From positions 1-11,327 of the forward strand of contig CAYSIX010000132.1 in NCBI GenBank assembly GCA_964431205.1: a DNA stretch of 11,327 bases. Direction: 5' to 3'. Below, piece by piece: positions 1 to 5,865 of this stretch. The notes under the pieces were generated by a model. The model searched no databases, was not told where the DNA came from, and saw nothing but the letters and a program-made list of their open reading frames with translations. How positions within the stretch are numbered: the stretch's first letter is position 1; every line of letters begins with the position of its first letter. Origin of the DNA: CAYSIX01 sp964431205. Its GTDB lineage: Bacteria > Planctomycetota > Phycisphaerae > Phycisphaerales > Phycisphaeraceae. The translations under genes and the position numbers were made by a program.

Positions 1-55
1 GTCGGCGCGCAGTCGTGGGGGTCGGCTGCGGCCGGGGCGTGGGACGTGGCGGACG
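1..55. repeat. Exact 55-bp inverted copy of an internal mutY segment
   Basis: Bases 1-55 are identical, without mismatch, to the reverse complement of bases 4275-4329 inside the 3' part of mutY. Identity ends abruptly at base 56, where the sequence continues differently from mutY. The match starts at the first base of the window, so its full length is unknown. In the mutY reading frame these bases stay open and run on to a TAA at 122-124. It could be a remnant of a second mutY tail or an assembly-graph overlap; 55 is a common assembler k-mer size. Confidence 0.9.
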
Positions 56-80
56 TGGGGCGGATGGCGCGCCCGGGCCG

Positions 81-90
81 GGCGGGTGCT
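81..90. repeat. Left target-site duplication of the MITE
   Basis: GGCGGGTGCT directly abuts the left terminal inverted repeat and is repeated exactly at 256-265. The shared direct repeat is really 14 bases (80-93 and 255-268) because the flanking G and CAG also match. The boundary between duplication and element end is therefore slightly ambiguous. Confidence 0.7.
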
Positions 91-255
91 CAGGGTGAAG
101 ACATTTACCCACCGTCACTTCTAACGAGGACAGCGCGACCCTCATTCTGAGCTCGTGAGAGCCTGCGGACCGGAAGCCAGAAAAAGGAGGTCAACTTGTT
201 CTCTTCGGGCATTAGCCGCCTGTCAGATGAGAATTGGGCATATGTCTTCACCCTG
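91..255. mobile_element. Probable MITE (165 bp, non-autonomous IS derivative)
   Basis: The element begins with CAGGGTGAAGACAT (91-104) and ends with its exact reverse complement (242-255). Allowing two mismatches, the terminal inverted repeats extend to 19 of 21 matching positions (91-111 against 235-255). The same 10 bases, GGCGGGTGCT, lie immediately outside both ends (81-90 and 256-265), as expected for a target-site duplication. There is no convincing ORF inside. Small size, matched ends and duplicated target together fit a miniature inverted-repeat transposable element moved in trans by an IS transposase. A 10-bp duplication would suit families such as IS4 or IS481, but the family cannot be named from these ends. 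Other copies should exist in the genome. Confidence 0.72.
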
Positions 256-265
256 GGCGGGTGCT
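256..265. repeat. Right target-site duplication of the MITE
   Basis: GGCGGGTGCT directly abuts the right terminal inverted repeat and is an exact copy of 81-90. Removing 91-265 would restore an uninterrupted pre-insertion sequence that runs into the mcsA promoter. Confidence 0.7.
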
Positions 266-272
266 CAGAACG

Positions 273-283
273 ATTGAATCAAT
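273..283. promoter_or_regulatory. 11-bp palindrome over the mcsA -35 box (possible operator)
   Basis: ATTGAATCAAT is a perfect inverted repeat (5-bp arms around a central A) that overlaps the -35 hexamer, the position expected for a repressor site. It does not resemble the CtsR heptad repeat or the CIRCE element that control such genes in Bacillus. It may be chance. Confidence 0.3.
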
Positions 284-302
284 GGCCGGTGCCCCCTAGA
301 AT
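274..302 (+). promoter_or_regulatory. Sigma70-type promoter for mcsA-mcsB
   Basis: A -35 hexamer TTGAAT (274-279) and a -10 hexamer TAGAAT (297-302) are separated by exactly 17 bases, matching the consensus at 4/6 and 5/6 positions. Transcription would start near 309, leaving a leader of about 29 nt that contains the mcsA ribosome-binding site. The -35 begins only 8 bp after the right target duplication of the MITE. Confidence 0.6.
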
Positions 303-337
303 CGCATGCCATTGCATGAGAAAGGGATACGCAAGCG

Positions 338-844
338 GTGAAGCGGAAGTGTGACAAGTGCAATCGCCCCGCCACGCATCACTCCGTGGAGATCATCAAG
401 GGGCAGAAGATCGAGAAGCACCTCTGCGACGCGCACGCGTCGGAGGAGGGCCTGGCGATCAAGGCGGTGCACACGCCGATCAACGAGCTGCTGACGAACT
501 TCGTGAAGCTGCACAGCGGGGCGGGATCGTCGTCGGAGAAGGACGAGCAGTCGTGCCCGGAGTGCGGTCTGACGTTCGCGCAGTTCCGCGAGAACAGCCT
601 GCTGGGCTGCCCGGACTGCTACAAAGCGTTCGAGTCGATGCTGGGGCCGCTGCTGGAGCGGGCGCACAATGGCGGGACACACCACGTGGGCAAGGTGCCG
701 CGCCGGGCCGGGGCGGGCGAGGCGAGGCAGTCGCAGCTCCGTCAGATGCGCAAGCGTCTGGACGCGGCGGTGGCGGGGGAGGACTACGAGCTGGCGGCGC
801 GGTTGCGTGACGACATCCAGCGGATCGAAGGTCACACGTCATGA
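338..844 (+). CDS. mcsA: McsA-like zinc-finger activator of protein arginine kinase
   Basis: This 168-residue protein has the layout of McsA, the zinc-binding adaptor that activates the arginine kinase McsB. Cysteine pairs are seen at C5/C8, C73/C76 and C91/C94; the second site of the family appears only as C30-D-A-H33, with histidine in place of the last cysteine. A C-terminal UvrB/UvrC motif (about residues 133-166, ending near LAARLRDDIQRIEG) is the coiled element that, in this family, contacts the kinase or Clp partners. The GTG start is chosen because the family begins with the first CxxC a few residues in, and because GAAAGGGA (320-327) lies 10 bases upstream. The stop overlaps the mcsB start (ATGA), indicating translational coupling. 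In Bacillus the pair acts in stress response and CtsR/Clp control; no ctsR or clpC is visible here. Confidence 0.9.
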   Translation: MKRKCDKCNRPATHHSVEIIKGQKIEKHLCDAHASEEGLAIKAVHTPINELLTNFVKLHSGAGSSSEKDEQSCPECGLTFAQFRENSLLGCPDCYKAFESMLGPLLERAHNGGTHHVGKVPRRAGAGEARQSQLRQMRKRLDAAVAGEDYELAARLRDDIQRIEGHTS

Positions 845-1902
845 GCCTGCGACAGATGACCGAACACGCCGGGGAGTGGCTGCGCGGCGCCGGGCCGCAC
901 AGCGACGTGGTGATCTCCAGCCGGGTCCGCTACGCGAGGAATCTGGCGGGGTTTCCGTTCGTGAACCGCGCGAGCCGGCGACAGCGGCACGAGGTGCTCG
1001 AGCGCGCCCAGGCGCAGATCATGAGCAAGCGCCTGTCCGAGAACGTGCTGTGGGTGTACCTGCCCGACAGCCCGGCGCTGGACCGGCAACTGCTGGTCGA
1101 GCGGCACCTGATCAGCCGGCAGTTCGCCGGCGCCGAGGACGACGTGCCCCGCGCCGTGGCCATCGACCCGGACGAGACGTTCGCGGTGATGGTCAACGAG
1201 GAGGACCACCTGCGTGTGCAGGTGCTGCGCAGCGGGATGCAGCTCTCCGAGGCGTTCGACCAGATCGAGCGGATCGACGACGTGCTGGAGGAGAGGCTGG
1301 ATTACGCGTTCTCGCGTCGGTTCGGGTACCTCACGGCGTGCCCGACGAACGTGGGCACGGGCGTGCGGATCAGCGTGATGCTGCACCTGCCGGCGTTGAA
1401 CCTGGTCGGCGAGATCGACAAGGTCAAGCGGGCGGCGCGGGACATGAACCTGGCGGTGCGCGGGCTGTTCGGCGAGGGCTCCGAGGCGATGGGGCACCTG
1501 TACCAGGTCTCGAACCAGATCACGCTGGGCAAGTCGGAGGCGGAGCTGCTCAACGACTTCGAGCGGACGGTCGTGCCGCAGATCATCGCGTACGAGCAGC
1601 AGGCGCGTCAGGCGCTGGTGCGGCAGAGGCCGACGCAGCTCGACGACAAGATCTTCCGCGCCTGGGCGGTGCTGACGAACGCGCGCGTGCTGGGGACGGA
1701 GGAGACGCTGTCGCTGCTGTCGCACCTGCGGCTGGGGGTGAACCTGGGGCGGATCGACACGGTGGACCTGCGCACGCTCAATGACCTGTTTCTGGTGACG
1801 CAGCCGTCGCACCTGCAGCGGATCACCGGCTGCGAGATGGAGCCGGCGCAGCGGCGGATCGCGCGGGCGCAGCTCGTGCGGCAGCGGCTCGGCCAGCGCT
1901 GA
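841..1902 (+). CDS. mcsB: Protein arginine kinase McsB
   Basis: This 353-residue protein has the usual McsB length and belongs to the ATP:guanido phosphotransferase fold. McsB phosphorylates arginine side chains on proteins; in Bacillus, phosphoarginine marks substrates for ClpCP. Visible signatures are the N-terminal nucleotide-binding SSRVRYARNL (26-35), the catalytic acidic loop NEEDH (119-123), the CPTNVGTG motif with C167 (167-174), and the R207/E212 to Q228 region around LFGEGSEAMG. The C-terminal phosphoarginine-sensing motif, which I recall as RDxxRA in Bacillus, appears here as RRIARA (338-343): the Asp is replaced by Arg while the final RA is kept. It overlaps mcsA by 4 bp and was presumably selected with it. 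The absence of nearby Clp genes leaves the downstream protease open. The kinase identification itself is firm. Confidence 0.93.
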   Translation: MSLRQMTEHAGEWLRGAGPHSDVVISSRVRYARNLAGFPFVNRASRRQRHEVLERAQAQIMSKRLSENVLWVYLPDSPALDRQLLVERHLISRQFAGAEDDVPRAVAIDPDETFAVMVNEEDHLRVQVLRSGMQLSEAFDQIERIDDVLEERLDYAFSRRFGYLTACPTNVGTGVRISVMLHLPALNLVGEIDKVKRAARDMNLAVRGLFGEGSEAMGHLYQVSNQITLGKSEAELLNDFERTVVPQIIAYEQQARQALVRQRPTQLDDKIFRAWAVLTNARVLGTEETLSLLSHLRLGVNLGRIDTVDLRTLNDLFLVTQPSHLQRITGCEMEPAQRRIARAQLVRQRLGQR

Positions 1903-1923
1903 TCTTGATCGCCGGTCGCGAGC

Positions 1924-1952
1924 GCGGGCCGTCGCGCGGCTGCCCGGCCCGC
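1924..1952 (+). terminator. GC hairpin after mcsB (possible terminator)
   Basis: GCGGGCCG (1924-1931) pairs perfectly with CGGCCCGC (1945-1952) across a 13-base loop, about 20 bases after the mcsB stop. No T-tract follows, so it may be a factor-dependent terminator or a transcript-stabilising hairpin. It lies between converging genes. The rest of the 167-bp gap shows nothing recognisable. Confidence 0.35.
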
Positions 1953-2069
1953 CGTTCTGCCAACGAATCCGGAGGATCGCGCGGACGAGACGGCCCGATG
2001 CCTGCTCGCGCCCGTTGAATCGCGGGGTTCAGCCGTGGAACCGATCGTGGTGGGTGTGGGATCACGCGC

Positions 2070-2366
2070 TTAGCCATAGTGCACCTCGACACGGGGCCGG
2101 TGCGCGAAGCGGTCTTCGTAGGCGGTCTGGCAACGCACGCAGCGGACGGCCTCGGGCTTGATGCGCAGGCGCTCGAGCGGGATGTCCTTGCCGCAGTCGG
2201 CGCACACGCCGTAGCAGCCCTCGCCGGCACGGCGAAGCGCCAGGACGGTCTCATCCAGCGAGAGGGCGCCCGCGGGGACCGCGTCGTGTCCCAACGCGCT
2301 CGCCAGTTGATCCAGGCGGCCGTTGAGCTTCTGCGAGAGTTTCTCCAGCGTCTTGGAACGGGTCAT
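2070..2366 (-). CDS. DksA/TraR-type C4 zinc-finger protein
   Basis: This 98-residue protein carries the DksA/TraR zinc finger. Cysteines 55, 58, 76 and 79 form a C-x2-C-x17-C-x2-C site inside the typical YGVCADCGKDIPLERL and CVRCQ context. Proteins of this family bind in the secondary channel of RNA polymerase and modulate initiation, in E. coli together with ppGpp. The chain is much shorter than E. coli DksA (151 residues). The N-terminal helical part (about 1-48) is too short for a full coiled-coil finger, and the acidic tip residues cannot be placed, so activity may resemble TraR or an anti-sigma-like member. The ATG at 2366 is preferred over an upstream in-frame start at 2438 because AAGGAGT lies 7 bases before it and the longer version adds unconserved residues. 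It converges on mcsB. dksA is an acceptable family label but orthology is unproven. Confidence 0.85.
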   Translation of the reverse strand: MTRSKTLEKLSQKLNGRLDQLASALGHDAVPAGALSLDETVLALRRAGEGCYGVCADCGKDIPLERLRIKPEAVRCVRCQTAYEDRFAHRPRVEVHYG

Positions 2367-2373
2367 GACACAC

Positions 2374-2380
2374 ACTCCTT
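2374..2380 (-). promoter_or_regulatory. Ribosome-binding site fixing the DksA-like start
   Basis: On the minus strand AAGGAGT lies 7 bases before the ATG at 2366. It is one of the clearest Shine-Dalgarno sequences in this window and rules against the longer ORF that opens at 2438. Confidence 0.75.
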
Positions 2381-2398
2381 GTGCGAACGGCTCTGAGC

Positions 2399-2420
2399 GA
2401 TGGGGAACCGACTCCCCATC
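2399..2420 (-). promoter_or_regulatory. Leader hairpin upstream of the DksA-like gene
   Basis: GATGGGGA (2399-2406) and TCCCCATC (2413-2420) form a perfect 8-bp stem around a 6-base loop. It falls 33-54 bases before the start codon, between the candidate promoter and the ribosome-binding site, so it would form in the mRNA leader. No T-tract follows on either strand, which argues against an intrinsic terminator. Alternatively it is a dyad bound by a regulator. Confidence 0.45.
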
Positions 2421-2433
2421 CGCAGGCAGATAT

Positions 2434-2449
2434 GTCAAACGGCGTGCCA
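2434..2449 (-). promoter_or_regulatory. Near-consensus sigma54-type (-24/-12) site
   Basis: Minus-strand sequence TGGCACGCCGTTTGAC places GG and GA ten bases apart. It matches the TGGCACG-N4-TTGC pattern except that the -12 dinucleotide is GA instead of GC. Transcription would begin near 2423, ahead of the leader hairpin. The adjacent gene encodes a sigma54 activator. The -12 mismatch is at a strongly conserved base. An overlapping TTGACA (2438-2433) could serve as a sigma70 -35, but no good -10 follows it. Confidence 0.35.
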
Positions 2450-2561
2450 GCGGGGTCCGGCACGGGGGCTTGGCCCGTAAACTGTGGTTTGGAAGGAGTT
2501 TGGCGTCTGTGAGGCTCGCACGGCGGATGTCAGCGCGAGGGGTGGAAGCGAGCCGTGATGG

Positions 2562-4073
2562 TCAGTTTCTGTCCGTGCCGGTCGGTGGTTGATCGGCGTC
2601 GGGAGTGGGGGCGTCGGCGTGGGTCACGCGCCCGCTGAGGCTCAGCCGGTGCCGGCGCATCTTCTGACGCAGGGTCGTGCGGCTGATGCCCAGGCGTTTA
2701 GCGGCCTGGCCCAGCCGACCCCCGCAGGCGTGGATCGCCTCGGTGATCACCGCGCGTTCGACGGCGGCGACGGCGTCGGCCATCAGTCGGCCGTGGCGTC
2801 CGCGATCCGCGACCAGCCGCCGCGCCAGCTCCGCCAGCGCGTCGGCCGGCACCGCCCCGTCCGACGCGGCCGGCCCGCTCATCCGTGGGGCTTCGGCCTC
2901 GCCCGCCACACCCGCCGCCGAGCTCGCCGCCCGCCTCACCGCCTCGGGCAGCATCTCCACGCGGAACACCGTCCCCGTCGCCCGCACCAGCGACGCCTTG
3001 ATCACGTTCTCCAGCTCCCGCACGTTGCCCGGCCACGGGTAGGCCAGCAACGCCGCCACCGCCTCGGGGCTGAAGTGCCGCACCCGCGTCCCGAACGACG
3101 GGTTCAACGCGTCGACCAGGTAGTGCGCCAGCAGCACCGCGTCGACCTCGCGCTCCCGCAGCGGCGGCACGTGCAGGTGCACCACCTTGAGCCGGTAGTA
3201 CAGGTCCTGGCGAAACCGTTTCGACGCCACCAGCGCCTCGAGGTCCTGGTGCGTCGCCGCCAGCACCCGCACGTCGCAGCGGATGCTCGCGTTCCCGCCC
3301 AGCCGCTGCACCGAGCGCTCCTGCAGCACGCGCAGCAGCTTCACCTGCGTCGCCAACGGCATGTCGCCGATCTCGTCCAGCAGCAGCGTTCCGCCGTCGG
3401 CCTGCTCGAACGTGCCGACGCGACGCCGATCCGCCCCGGTGAACGCGCCGCGCTCGTGCCCGAACAGCTCGCTCTCGAGCAGCGTCTCGGGGATCGCGGC
3501 GCAGTTGACCGCGAGGAACGGCCGATCGTGCCGCCGGCTGTGGCGGTGGATCGCCCGCGCGACCAGCTCCTTGCCCGTGCCGCTGTCACCGGTGATCAGC
3601 ACGTTGACGTCCTGCGGCGCCACCAAACCGATCTGCTTGTACACCTCGTGCATCGCCGGCGATTGGCCGACCAGGCCGTCCTCGGTGCCGGGCGTCCCGC
3701 GACGCGGCCGCGCCGAAGCGCCCGCCACCGCCGCGCTGTCGGCCAGCGCGTCGAGCGCCTCGGCCAACCGCCGCGCCAGCGCCGGCTCGTCCAGCTCCGG
3801 CCGAAGCAGACAGTCCAGCGCCCCGTGCTTGAGCGCCTCGATCGTCTTCTGGCTGTCCGCGACCTCCGCGATCACCACGAACGGCAGGTGCGGCATCGCC
3901 GCCCGGCACGCGCGCCACTGGTCGGCTGAGCACAGCAGCAGCGACGCCGCCGGCGCGTCCGCCGACTCCGGCCCGTCCGCGTGTACCACGCGCGCGGCCA
4001 TCGCCTCACATGCCGATTCCACGCCGCTGCGCATCGGCCCGGTCAGCCCGACGGTCAGGATCGTGTGTGTCAT
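2562..4073 (-). CDS. Sigma54-dependent transcriptional activator with degenerate receiver
   Basis: This is a 503-residue NtrC-type bacterial enhancer-binding protein. The AAA+ domain (about 133-380) shows Walker A GDSGTGKE (162-169), the sigma54-contacting GAFTGA loop (209-214), Walker B with LLLDEIGD (D233, E234), arginine-finger region RFRQDLYYRL (286-295) and sensor II around WPGNVRELEN (347-356). A Fis-type helix-turn-helix sits at about 441-476. The N-terminal 1-108 has receiver-like spacing but lacks the acidic pocket (TVGLTG where two Asp are expected), the phospho-acceptor Asp (LLLCSADQW) and the conserved Lys (LLRPEL). Control by aspartyl phosphorylation is therefore unlikely; FleQ is a known precedent for a non-phosphorylated receiver. 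A roughly 50-residue Ala-rich linker precedes the HTH. It starts 57 bp after mutY on the same strand and may be co-transcribed with it. Targets are unknown. Confidence 0.93.
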   Translation of the reverse strand: MTHTILTVGLTGPMRSGVESACEAMAARVVHADGPESADAPAASLLLCSADQWRACRAAMPHLPFVVIAEVADSQKTIEALKHGALDCLLRPELDEPALARRLAEALDALADSAAVAGASARPRRGTPGTEDGLVGQSPAMHEVYKQIGLVAPQDVNVLITGDSGTGKELVARAIHRHSRRHDRPFLAVNCAAIPETLLESELFGHERGAFTGADRRRVGTFEQADGGTLLLDEIGDMPLATQVKLLRVLQERSVQRLGGNASIRCDVRVLAATHQDLEALVASKRFRQDLYYRLKVVHLHVPPLREREVDAVLLAHYLVDALNPSFGTRVRHFSPEAVAALLAYPWPGNVRELENVIKASLVRATGTVFRVEMLPEAVRRAASSAAGVAGEAEAPRMSGPAASDGAVPADALAELARRLVADRGRHGRLMADAVAAVERAVITEAIHACGGRLGQAAKRLGISRTTLRQKMRRHRLSLSGRVTHADAPTPDADQPPTGTDRN

Positions 4074-4130
4074 GCCGTGTTGCGCTCCGGGTCGCCGCCG
4101 TGGCCGCTGCCCCCTGCCCCTTGATACGCC

Positions 4131-5333
4131 TCAGACACGTCCCCGGGTTCGACGGCGGCGCGGCGTTGGCGCGGTTCCGCTGCCGTTCTCGCTCGCGCCC
4201 TCGACGCTGACACGCACCAGCTCGATCGCTCGCCGCTGCGGGTTCGACAACGGCAGGTCCTGCACGTCGCCCAGCGTCCGCCACGTCCCACGCCCCGGCC
4301 GCAGCCGACCCCCACGACTGCGCGCCGACACTACGCCGAACGCGATCCGCCGATGCGTCGTCCGATGCTCGAACCGCCCGACCGCCACCGGCTCCGTCAC
4401 CCGCAACCCGAACCGCTCGCGCACCCAACGTTCGATCTGGGCTCGCTCGACGGTCTCCCCGTTCTTTCCAGCCGCGCCACACGCCGCCCGGCCGCTCTCG
4501 ATCGTCGGCATCTGCCACATCCCCGCCCACAGGCCGTCGTCCCCGCGACGCTCGAACAGCCACCGCCCGCCGCGATGGATCGCCACCACCGTGTGCGCCA
4601 CCGCCACCGGCTCGCGCCGCGCCAGCCGCCGCGGCAGCTCCGCCTGACGCCCGCTCGCCCGCGCCGCGCACCGCCGCGACAACGGACAAACCAGGCAACG
4701 CGGCTCGCCCACCACGCACACCAGCGCCCCCAGCTCCATCAACGCCTGATTGAAGTCCCCCGAGTTCTGACGTGGTACCAGCTCCGCCGCCAGCGACCAC
4801 AGCGCCCGCCGGCCCGCCGGCGCGTCGATCGGCTCGGCCATCCCCGCCACCCGCGCCAGCACCCGCGACACGTTCCCGTCCACCACCGGCACCGGCCGAC
4901 CGTACGCGATCGACGCCACCGCTCCCGCCGTGTACCGCCCGATCCCGGGCAGCGACTCGAGCGCCGCCACGTCGTCCGGCACCCGACCGCCGTGCTCGGC
5001 CACGATCGCCTTCGCCGCCGCGTGCAGGTGCCGCGCACGACGGTAAAAGCCCAGCCCCTGCCACAGCCGCAGCACCGCCCGCTCCTCCGCGGCCGCCAGG
5101 TCCGCCACCGTCGGCCACGCCGCCACGAACCGCTCGAAGTACGGCACCACCGTCGCCACCTGCGTCTGCTGCAGCATCGCCTCGCTGACCAGCACGCGGT
5201 ACGGATCGGGCGGCGCGTCGCCGTCTCCACGCCAGGGCAGGTCCCGCTTCGACCGGCGATACCACGCCAGCAGCCGCCGGCGGATCGCCCGCCTCTGCCC
5301 GGCCTCCAGCGTGATCGCCTCGGTCCCAGCCAT
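4131..5333 (-). CDS. mutY: Adenine DNA glycosylase MutY
   Basis: This 400-residue base-excision-repair enzyme removes adenine mispaired with 8-oxoguanine. The HhH-GPD domain covers about residues 10-200, with catalytic Glu51 in VSEAMLQQTQ, the helix-hairpin-helix LPGIGRYTAGAV, and catalytic Asp152 in VDGNVSRV. A [4Fe-4S] cluster site follows with C206, C213, C216 and C222 in the canonical C-x6-C-x2-C-x5-C spacing. The C-terminal Nudix-like 8-oxoG recognition domain is recognisable by FERRGDDGLWAGMWQMP. The final 25 or so residues are a Ser/Pro/Arg-rich tail without family similarity. The ATG at 5333 is chosen over a longer frame to 5408 because homologs start here and an extended -10 promoter lies just upstream. 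No Shine-Dalgarno is seen, suggesting a leaderless mRNA. It is divergent from the TSCPD gene. Part of the C-terminal domain is duplicated inverted at 1-55. Confidence 0.95.
   Translation of the reverse strand: MAGTEAITLEAGQRRAIRRRLLAWYRRSKRDLPWRGDGDAPPDPYRVLVSEAMLQQTQVATVVPYFERFVAAWPTVADLAAAEERAVLRLWQGLGFYRRARHLHAAAKAIVAEHGGRVPDDVAALESLPGIGRYTAGAVASIAYGRPVPVVDGNVSRVLARVAGMAEPIDAPAGRRALWSLAAELVPRQNSGDFNQALMELGALVCVVGEPRCLVCPLSRRCAARASGRQAELPRRLARREPVAVAHTVVAIHRGGRWLFERRGDDGLWAGMWQMPTIESGRAACGAAGKNGETVERAQIERWVRERFGLRVTEPVAVGRFEHRTTHRRIAFGVVSARSRGGRLRPGRGTWRTLGDVQDLPLSNPQRRAIELVRVSVEGASENGSGTAPTPRRRRTRGRV
4275..4329. repeat. Partner of the 55-bp inverted repeat, inside mutY
   Basis: This segment of the mutY C-terminal domain is the exact reverse complement of bases 1-55. 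It lies within an intact coding frame, so this is the likely original copy. It encodes an Arg/Gly-rich stretch ending in the sequence GTWRT of MutY. Confidence 0.9.
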
Positions 5334-5340
5334 GCGCCGC

Positions 5341-5349
5341 GTTATAGCA
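5341..5349 (-). promoter_or_regulatory. Extended -10 promoter of mutY (leaderless)
   Basis: On the minus strand TGCTATAAC (5349 to 5341) contains the extended -10 TGn followed by TATAAC, a 5/6 match. It ends 7 bases before the mutY ATG, so transcription would start at or next to the start codon. No recognisable -35 lies 16-18 bases upstream, as is usual for extended -10 promoters. Confidence 0.45.
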
Positions 5350-5427
5350 CGCCCCGCCACCCGTCGGCTTACGCCCCGGGCGCTTGACCGCGTGGCACAG
5401 CCCGTCACGATTCAGTAGCTTGCCGCG

Positions 5428-5865
5428 ATGCCCGACGACACCCGCCGCACCCGAGCCACCGCCATGCCCGACACCCCCGCCGCCCACAACCCCCGACGCA
5501 CGCTCCCGCCCATCCGCGACTCGATCACCCACAAGTTCCAGATCATGGGTCATGAGGGATACCTCACCGTCGGCCTGTTCGAGGACGGCCGACCCGGCGA
5601 GCTGTTCATCAAGATCTCCAAGGAAGGCTCGACGCTCTCCGGCCTGGCGCAGGGCTTCTGCCGCGCGTTCTCGCTTGCGTTGCAGTACGGCCTGCCGGTC
5701 GAGGAAGCCGTCCGCCGTTTCAAGGGCATGCGCTTCGAGCCGATGGGCCACACCACCAATCCCGAGATCCCCGAGGCCCAGAGCATCATCGACTACGTCG
5801 CCCGGTTCATCGAGCTGCGCTTCCTGGATCGGCCGACCGACGACGCCGATCGCCGCAACGCCTGA
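5428..5865 (+). CDS. Free-standing TSCPD-domain protein, NrdJ C-terminal-like
   Basis: This 145-residue protein matches the TSCPD domain found at the C-terminus of adenosylcobalamin-dependent (class II) ribonucleotide reductases. Recognisable pieces are ITHKFQIMGHEGYLTVGLFE (33-52), the GELFIKISKEGSTLSGL stretch, ALQYGLPVEEAV, and the FEPMGHTTNPEIPEAQSI block near 103-120. In NrdJ this region follows the catalytic barrel; some pseudomonads carry it on a separate NrdJb subunit. Here the reductase barrel is not adjacent and the redox-active C-terminal cysteines of full NrdJ are missing. It may be a split subunit or an independent regulator of nucleotide reduction. The first 27 residues are unconserved; ATG 5464 is an alternative start. 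No clear Shine-Dalgarno precedes either. A weak TTGACC/CACGAT pair (5384-5411) could be its promoter. Confidence 0.85.
   Translation: MPDDTRRTRATAMPDTPAAHNPRRTLPPIRDSITHKFQIMGHEGYLTVGLFEDGRPGELFIKISKEGSTLSGLAQGFCRAFSLALQYGLPVEEAVRRFKGMRFEPMGHTTNPEIPEAQSIIDYVARFIELRFLDRPTDDADRRNA

Noticed and set aside
2..124. Mutated second copy of the MutY C-terminus ending FTHRHF
   Set aside because: The frame is open from the 55-bp repeat to a TAA and ends with residues reminiscent of a MutY motif. However, the sequence from base 91 belongs to the MITE-like element, so the resemblance is probably chance.
80..268. Attachment site or CRISPR-like repeat pair from the 14-bp direct repeats
   Set aside because: There are only two copies and they flank terminal inverted repeats, so a target-site duplication explains them better.
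2500..2561. Terminator after the sigma54 activator
   Set aside because: Only a 7-bp GGCTCGC/GCGAGCC pairing with a loop of about 28 bases and no T-tract is present, which is too weak to call.
2589..3929. 446-residue open frame on the plus strand
   Set aside because: It lies antisense to the sigma54 activator, is rich in Arg, His and Gln, and has no recognisable domain.
5393..5407. TGGCAC upstream of the TSCPD gene as a sigma54 site
   Set aside because: Ten bases after the GG there is CA rather than GC, so the -12 element is absent.
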